Below are positions 16,945 to 21,216 of a DNA stretch of 21,216 nt, piece after piece. The notes under the pieces were generated by a model. The model searched no databases and was not told the DNA's origin. It saw only the letters and a list, made by a program, of their open reading frames with translations. The position numbers and the translations under genes were made by a program. This stretch comes from SZUA-430 sp964483585 (lineage in GTDB: Bacteria; Pseudomonadota; Alphaproteobacteria; Micropepsales; Micropepsaceae), in contig CAZABH010000044.1 of the NCBI GenBank assembly GCA_964483585.1, positions 1 through 21,216 of the forward strand, written 5' to 3'. The first letter of the stretch is position 1, and every line of letters starts with the position of its first letter.

Positions 16945-17819
16945 AGGGTATCATTCTTGCGGGTGGGCACGGAACGCGCCTGTATCCGCTCACGCTTTCG
17001 GTCAGCAAGCAGTTGCTCCCGGTTTTCGACAAGCCGATGATCTACTATCCGTTGTCGACGCTGATGCTGGCAGGCATTCGCGAGATTCTCGTCATCTCGA
17101 CACCGCAGGACCTGCCAAACTTCAGGCGTGTTCTGGGCGACGGTTCGGACTTCGGCATAAGCCTGTCCTACGCAGAGCAGCCAAGACCCGATGGCCTGGC
17201 GCAGGCGTTCATCATCGGTGAGAAGCACATCGGACGGGACGGAGCTGCACTCGCGTTGGGAGACAACCTGATCTTTGGCCAGGGTCTTCACGCAACGATG
17301 GCAGAGGCCGCGAGCATCAAGTCGGGAGGGCTTGTTTTCGGCTATCACGTGCCCGATCCCGAACGATACGGCGTTGTCGAGTTCGATGCTGACAACAAGG
17401 CCACATCGATCGTCGAGAAACCTGCGCAGCCGCGCTCGAACTGGGCGGTGATCGGCCTTTATTTCTATGATAACTCGGTTGTCGATGTTGCGCGGAACAT
17501 GAAGCCCTCGCCGCGCGGCGAGCTGGAGATTACCGACGTCAACGCCCACTATCTTCGTCAGGGAAACCTTCAGGTCCGCAAATTGAGCCGCGGCTACGCC
17601 TGGCTCGACGCCGGCACTCATGACAGCCTCATACAGGCCGGAGAATTCGTTCGCACGATCCAGCAGCGCACGGGCCTTCACATCGCCTGCCTCGAAGAAA
17701 TCGCGCTGGACCAAGGTTGGATTGATGCAGGGCGTGTTGCCGCGCGAGCTGCAGCCTTGAAGAGTTCTGACTATGGTGCCTATCTGCGCCGCGTGCTCAA
17801 GGAGAGGGGGGCCGCATGA
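16941..17819 (+). CDS. rfbA: Glucose-1-phosphate thymidylyltransferase
   Basis: RfbA (RmlA) joins dTTP and glucose-1-phosphate to give dTDP-glucose, the first and feedback-controlled step of rhamnose nucleotide synthesis. The nucleotidyltransferase signature GGHGTRLYPLT (8-18) with K23 opens the protein. It is followed by PDGLAQA (83-89), GDN (107-109), VEKP (158-161), ELEITDVN (194-201) and WLDAGTHDSL (221-230). Length 292 is normal. A strong GGAGAGG lies six bases before the start. The stop overlaps rfbC by ATGA (17816-17819), and GGAGAGGGGG at 17801-17810 serves rfbC. The gene is intact and in phase with the others, so stoichiometric coupled translation is likely. Confidence 0.98.
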   Translation: MKGIILAGGHGTRLYPLTLSVSKQLLPVFDKPMIYYPLSTLMLAGIREILVISTPQDLPNFRRVLGDGSDFGISLSYAEQPRPDGLAQAFIIGEKHIGRDGAALALGDNLIFGQGLHATMAEAASIKSGGLVFGYHVPDPERYGVVEFDADNKATSIVEKPAQPRSNWAVIGLYFYDNSVVDVARNMKPSPRGELEITDVNAHYLRQGNLQVRKLSRGYAWLDAGTHDSLIQAGEFVRTIQQRTGLHIACLEEIALDQGWIDAGRVAARAAALKSSDYGAYLRRVLKERGAA

Positions 17820-18355
17820 CCTCGCTGGCCATTCCTGATGTCCGACTGTTGCAGCCCCGCCGATTTGGTGATGACCGCGGATGGTTCGCGGAGACATGGA
17901 GTAGGCGTTCTCTCGACACGGAATTCTGCCAGGATAACATGTCGATGTCCGTCCATGTCGGCACCGTGCGCGGTCTTCATTTCCAATCACCACCGCATGC
18001 GCAGGCGAAGCTGGTCTCTGTTGTCGCGGGTCGCATCGTCGATGTTGCCGTGGACATCCGCAAGGGTTCACCAACCTACGGCCATCATGTAGCCGTTGAA
18101 CTCAGCGCGGCAGACGGCAACCAGCTCTTCGTGCCGCGGGGTTTTGCTCACGGGTTCTGCACGCTCGAACCCGACACGATTGTCATGTACAAGGTTGACG
18201 GCTTCTACGCACCCGACTGTGACGCAGGAATTTTCTGGGCCGATCCCGACCTCGGGATCCAATGGCCTGTTGCCACCGAGCAAGCACACCTCTCGGCAAA
18301 GGACAAAAAGCTGCCGAGGCTCTCGGCAATCGACAGCCCCTTCTATCTCAGATAG
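17816..18355 (+). CDS. rfbC: dTDP-4-dehydrorhamnose 3,5-epimerase
   Basis: RfbC (RmlC) epimerises C3 and C5 of dTDP-4-keto-6-deoxyglucose to give the substrate of RfbD. The cupin-fold protein has 179 residues. It shows FGDDRGWFAETW (17-28), RGLHFQ (52-57), the catalytic-base region PPHAQAKLV with H61, FVPRGFAHGF (105-114) and Y131 in FYAP, which corresponds to the conserved catalytic Tyr of RmlC. The start ATG is embedded in the rfbA stop, with a strong purine-rich site upstream. It is the last gene of the operon. The stop lies six bases from the end of the convergent acyl-CoA ligase, so the two transcripts must overlap or end inside each other. Confidence 0.97.
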   Translation: MTSLAIPDVRLLQPRRFGDDRGWFAETWSRRSLDTEFCQDNMSMSVHVGTVRGLHFQSPPHAQAKLVSVVAGRIVDVAVDIRKGSPTYGHHVAVELSAADGNQLFVPRGFAHGFCTLEPDTIVMYKVDGFYAPDCDAGIFWADPDLGIQWPVATEQAHLSAKDKKLPRLSAIDSPFYLR

Positions 18356-18361
18356 CGGGTG

Positions 18362-19891
18362 TTAACCCCCAAGTCGCTTGCGCAGCTCGAACTTGAGCAC
18401 CTTGCCTGCCGGGTTACGCGGCATGGCATCGATGATCTCGAGGCGGGACGGCAGTTTGTAACGCGCAAGCCGTTCCGTACCCCAGGCGCGCATCTCTTCC
18501 AGCGTGAGTTTCTGCCCGGGCTTCAGCACGACCACAGCGACCACAGCCTCACCCCACTTGGGATCTTGTTGTCCGATGATCGCCACCTCCGAGATGGCTG
18601 GGTGAGCGTAGAACACGGCCTCGACCTCGGCTGGATAGACATTCTCGCCCCCCGTGATCACCATGTCCTTCACGCGATCGCAAATGTACAGAAACCCGTC
18701 AGCGTCGAAATAGCCGACGTCACCAGTATGGAACCATCCTGCCGCATCGATGGCCGCCGCTGTGGCCTCTGGCTTGTTCCAATAGCCTTTCATCACGTTT
18801 GGTCCGCGAGTGACCACTTCTCCACGCGCCATCGGCTCTTTCAGGAACTTGCCATCCGCATCCATAAGGGCGACATCGACGAAAAACCCGGGTCGTCCAG
18901 CAGACCCAAGCTTCGCCTCGCCCCACTCGCTGGTCAGGAAGGTCACCATCGGAGCGGTCTCAGTCAGGCCATACCCCTGATTGATCGGAAGCCCGCGCTT
19001 TGCATAGAGCTTGAGAAGCGGCTCGGGGACGGGAGCGCCACCGCAGACGATCATCCGCATGCACGACAGGTCGCTTGTGGCAAACGCCGGATGTTGGCTC
19101 ACGGCCAGCAGCATTGCCGGCACTGCAAAGGCCGTTGAAACCTTGTACTTGACCACATCCTCGATCCAGCGCCCCGGGTCGAAACCACGCTGCAGCACGA
19201 CTTCGGCGCCCTTCATGAAGGCCGTCAGTGTCGTCACGTTCAGGCCACCAATGTGAAAAAGCGGCGCCACCACAAGCGTCACGTCATTCTCGACGGTATC
19301 GCTCGTGAGCAGGTTCATGGTGTTGTTCCACCAGAGGTTTCCATGCGTCAGCATGGCACCTTTCGGGCGTCCGGTCGTACCCGACGTGTACATGATGATC
19401 GCTACCTCGTCGGCTGCGACATACTCGGCGCGGTCCAGGGCAGCATGGTCTCGCGTGAAAGCCGCGAGCGCCGTCCATCCCGCTGCATCGATATCCGCTG
19501 ACAGGTAACGCCGACAGGGAAGCGTCCCGCGAATACTGTCAATCACGCCGCGATGCGAGCTGTCGGCAACCAGCGTGTGCACACCGGCATCGTTGATGAT
19601 GTAGTCGAGCTCTGGCCCAGTCAGTCGGAAGTTGAGCGGCACGAAGATGCCACCCAGCCGTGCGGCTGCGAACATGGTCTCGAAAAAGGCAGGCTGGTTG
19701 AAGCCGATGAATGCCACCCGGTCTCCACGGCAAACGCCGGAAGCTTTGAGTGCGCCAGCCAGGCGGTCGATGCGCTCCTGCATCTGCCCATAAGTCCATG
19801 TCGCACCCTCGAATGTCAGGGCTCGACGATTAGGTGTCCTGATGCTGCGCTGAAGGAGCCAGTTGCCGAGGCTGACATCGGGCGTTGACAT
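18362..19891 (-). CDS. Acyl-CoA synthetase (AMP-dependent ligase)
   Basis: This ANL-superfamily ligase activates a carboxylic acid, probably a fatty acid, through an acyl-AMP intermediate to the CoA thioester. The 509 residues contain A3 YTSGTTGRPKG (168-178), A5 GYGLTE (306-311), A7 WFHTGDVG (386-393), A8 RVKDMVITGGENVYPAEVE (406-424) and the A10 catalytic lysine K497 in PRNPAGKVLK. The GGENVYP wording is typical of medium- and long-chain fatty acyl-CoA ligases (FadD-like); chain length cannot be read from sequence. The start ATG at 19891 has TGAGGA about ten bases upstream. It is monocistronic here, convergent to rfbC and divergent from purC. A link to the phospholipid genes of the window is possible but not shown. 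Confidence 0.93.
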   Translation of the reverse strand: MSTPDVSLGNWLLQRSIRTPNRRALTFEGATWTYGQMQERIDRLAGALKASGVCRGDRVAFIGFNQPAFFETMFAAARLGGIFVPLNFRLTGPELDYIINDAGVHTLVADSSHRGVIDSIRGTLPCRRYLSADIDAAGWTALAAFTRDHAALDRAEYVAADEVAIIMYTSGTTGRPKGAMLTHGNLWWNNTMNLLTSDTVENDVTLVVAPLFHIGGLNVTTLTAFMKGAEVVLQRGFDPGRWIEDVVKYKVSTAFAVPAMLLAVSQHPAFATSDLSCMRMIVCGGAPVPEPLLKLYAKRGLPINQGYGLTETAPMVTFLTSEWGEAKLGSAGRPGFFVDVALMDADGKFLKEPMARGEVVTRGPNVMKGYWNKPEATAAAIDAAGWFHTGDVGYFDADGFLYICDRVKDMVITGGENVYPAEVEAVFYAHPAISEVAIIGQQDPKWGEAVVAVVVLKPGQKLTLEEMRAWGTERLARYKLPSRLEIIDAMPRNPAGKVLKFELRKRLGG

Positions 19892-19932
19892 GGTATCTTT
19901 TCCTCAAGGCGGGAAATGGGATGGATGGCAAA

Positions 19933-19961
19933 TTTTTAGCCAACCAGAGGCAAAGACTCAA
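19933..19961 (-). promoter_or_regulatory. Candidate sigma-70-type promoter for the acyl-CoA synthetase
   Basis: Read on the minus strand, TTGAGT (19961-19956) is followed after exactly 17 bases by TAAAAA (19938-19933). Each hexamer matches four of six consensus bases. The predicted start of transcription lies about 35 bases before the ATG at 19891, and a good ribosome-binding site falls in that leader. It lies in the 219-base gap between the divergent ligase and purC genes. This is pattern matching only. Confidence 0.4.
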
Positions 19962-20110
19962 TCGACAGCATGATAGCCCCTGCCTGCTGCAGACAATGCA
20001 GTCTGGTTTCCCGCAAATATCATATGAGCCGGGCTAGATGCGGCTTTATTCACAAGGGGGATTGCCGCTATCGTTCGCGCTCCCCACTCTTTTGGTGCAA
20101 CGTGACCGAC

Positions 20111-20989
20111 ATGGCCCCAATGCTCTACTCCGATATCAAGTCCCTCGAATTCCTGCATCGGGGAAAAGTGAGGGACATCTACGCCGTAGGCAGGGACCGT
20201 CTGCTGGTCGTGCAAACCGATCGTCTATCGGCATTTGATGTGATCCTGCCCGATCCCATACCAGGCAAGGGCGAGGTCCTGACAGCCATGTCGAACTTCT
20301 GGTTCTCCCGCCTCGGCCATGTTGTGCCGAACCACCTAACGGGTATCGACCCGTCGACAGTCGTCTCTCCTGCCGAACGCGGTCAGGTTGAAGGCCGAGC
20401 GATGGTGGTTCGCAGGCTCAATCCGCTGATGATCGAGGCAGTGGTGCGCGGCTATGTCGTGGGCTCTGGGTGGAAGGAGTATCAGGCAACCGGCAAGATT
20501 TGCGGCATCAAATTGTCCCCGGGCCTTCAGCAGGCAGCCAAGCTGCCCGAGCCAATCTTCACCCCAGCCACAAAGGCTCCCGCGGGACAGCATGATGAAA
20601 ACATAGCCTTCGACGAAGCCGCGCGTATCATCGGCACACGCTACGCAAATGAGGTGCGCAATGTGTCGCTGCGCCTGTACAAGGAGGCGGCTGACTACGC
20701 CGCGACGAAGGGTATCATCATCGCCGACACCAAGTTCGAGTTTGGCACTGATGAGGCAGGCAACCTCGTTCTCATTGACGAGATCCTCACGCCGGACTCT
20801 TCCAGGTTCTGGCCAGCCGCGTCCTACCGAACAGGGATGAGCCCGCCATCTTTCGACAAACAGTTCGTGCGTGACTGGCTTGAGACCCAGCCTTGGAACA
20901 AGAAGGATCCAGCTCCGCATCTGCCACCTGACATCTTGTGCAAGACCTCGGAGAAATACGCAGAAGCACTGCGCCTGCTCACGCGATGA
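20111..20989 (+). CDS. purC: Phosphoribosylaminoimidazole-succinocarboxamide synthase
   Basis: PurC (SAICAR synthetase) joins CAIR and aspartate with ATP in de novo purine synthesis. Family motifs are GKVRDIYAVG (18-27), TDRLSAFDV (36-44), LPEPIFTPATKA (145-156), HDENI (161-165), DTKFEFG (206-212) and DEILTPDSSRFW (223-234). The 292 residues put it in the longer PurC form (about 290-300 residues, as in Burkholderia and yeast) rather than the 235-255-residue form of most bacteria. The ATG at 20111 is chosen because homologues start just before the SDIKSL-type segment; ATG 20120 is also possible. The frame is open upstream to 19970, but that part does not resemble the family. No strong ribosome-binding site is visible. 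Confidence 0.96.
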   Translation: MAPMLYSDIKSLEFLHRGKVRDIYAVGRDRLLVVQTDRLSAFDVILPDPIPGKGEVLTAMSNFWFSRLGHVVPNHLTGIDPSTVVSPAERGQVEGRAMVVRRLNPLMIEAVVRGYVVGSGWKEYQATGKICGIKLSPGLQQAAKLPEPIFTPATKAPAGQHDENIAFDEAARIIGTRYANEVRNVSLRLYKEAADYAATKGIIIADTKFEFGTDEAGNLVLIDEILTPDSSRFWPAASYRTGMSPPSFDKQFVRDWLETQPWNKKDPAPHLPPDILCKTSEKYAEALRLLTR

Positions 20990-21093
20990 TCCGCGACTTG
21001 CTCGTCAGTCAACGAAAGCCAGCGTCCATGATGGGTCCGTTGGCAGTTCGCAAAGCTTTGTGATAGGCGCTGGTTTGCAAAAGGCGTTGAACA

Positions 21094-21216
21094 ATGTGCT
21101 TCTCGGCGACAGCAAGCTTTACAGTGGCCGCAATTGCTGCCGGCATTGGCGCAGCAGCGCTTCATCAGGCACGAACCCCGGCCGAAAGGCCATTTGCGGC
21201 CATACCCGTCCTGTTT
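21094..21216 (+). CDS. DUF6629-type membrane protein, N-terminal part only
   Basis: The first 41 codons of a gene cut by the window edge. It begins MCFSATASF, continues with a hydrophobic alanine- and glycine-rich segment (about 8-23), a short basic loop (HQARTPAERP) and the start of a second hydrophobic segment, FAAIPVLF. The MCFSATASF opening followed by a two-helix pattern with ERPFAAIPVLF is, to my memory, the hallmark of the DUF6629 family of small multi-pass membrane proteins of unknown function. AAAGG about nine bases before the ATG can serve as ribosome-binding site. It follows purC on the same strand after 104 bases. The frame stays open to the last base. Confidence 0.75.
   Translation, partial: MCFSATASFTVAAIAAGIGAAALHQARTPAERPFAAIPVLF

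Noticed and set aside
16899..18074. A 391-codon open frame on the minus strand opposite rfbD, rfbA and rfbC
   Set aside because: It lies antisense to three genes with clear catalytic motifs and resembles no protein family; long antisense frames are expected in GC-rich coding DNA.
18357..18368. GGGT-GTTA-ACCC hairpin between rfbC and the acyl-CoA ligase as a bidirectional terminator
   Set aside because: The stem is only four base pairs and no T-run is present on either side.
19987..20001. CTGCA/TGCAG inverted repeat upstream of purC as a riboswitch or PurR-type operator
   Set aside because: It is a 5-bp dyad without the length or symmetry of a PurR box, and no purine riboswitch fold is visible.
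20824..21165. A 113-codon Cys-rich minus-strand frame across the end of purC
   Set aside because: It is antisense to the conserved PurC C terminus, and the Cys richness comes from reading the opposite strand.
21119..21216. A minus-strand frame open from the window edge to a TAA at 21119-21121, possibly the tail of a convergent gene
   Set aside because: The plus-strand frame over the same bases starts with the DUF6629-like MCFSATASF motif, which is stronger evidence.

Overview
The window is a dense, GC-rich bacterial chromosome segment with no phage, transposase, CRISPR, rRNA or tRNA signal. It looks proteobacterial. The LepA sequence style, the adjacent tamA-tamB pair and the palindromic GC-rich intergenic repeat at the left edge suggest an alphaproteobacterium, but this is inference from memory of family sequences. 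The long-form PurC at the right is less typical of that class, so the assignment is tentative. No stretch over 300 bases lacks a gene; the longest gap is about 220 bases (19892-20110).

Layout. A three-unit 23-bp-period repeat (21-89) lies beyond the 3' end of lepA (minus strand). Divergent from lepA is a Methyltransf_32-type SAM methyltransferase, followed on the plus strand by a HAD phosphatase/PlsC acyltransferase fusion. The 3' end of that fusion overlaps by 27 bases the tail of plsB, which comes from the other strand. plsB is translationally coupled (ATGA) behind gpsA, and an alpha/beta-hydrolase esterase lies upstream of gpsA on the same strand. Just ahead of the esterase is a possible 27-residue membrane peptide whose stop codon overlaps the esterase start. 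Divergent from these is tamA-tamB (plus). Next comes a tightly overlapped rfbB-rfbD-rfbA-rfbC quartet for dTDP-L-rhamnose. An acyl-CoA synthetase (minus) meets rfbC tail to tail. purC (plus) follows, and the first 41 codons of a DUF6629-type gene run off the right edge.

How the genes fit together. Most of the window serves the cell envelope. GpsA makes sn-glycerol-3-phosphate, PlsB adds the first acyl chain, and the PlsC domain adds the second to give phosphatidic acid. TamA/TamB belong to the machinery that inserts outer-membrane proteins and, for TamB-like proteins, moves phospholipids to the outer membrane. RfbBDAC supplies dTDP-rhamnose for surface polysaccharide. LepA, PurC and the acyl-CoA ligase are housekeeping or catabolic neighbours.

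I found no clearly new multi-gene system. The items most worth checking are the small coupled membrane peptide, the 23-bp repeat, the HAD-PlsC fusion convergent with plsB, the uncharacterised PCC-motif methyltransferase and the DUF6629 fragment.
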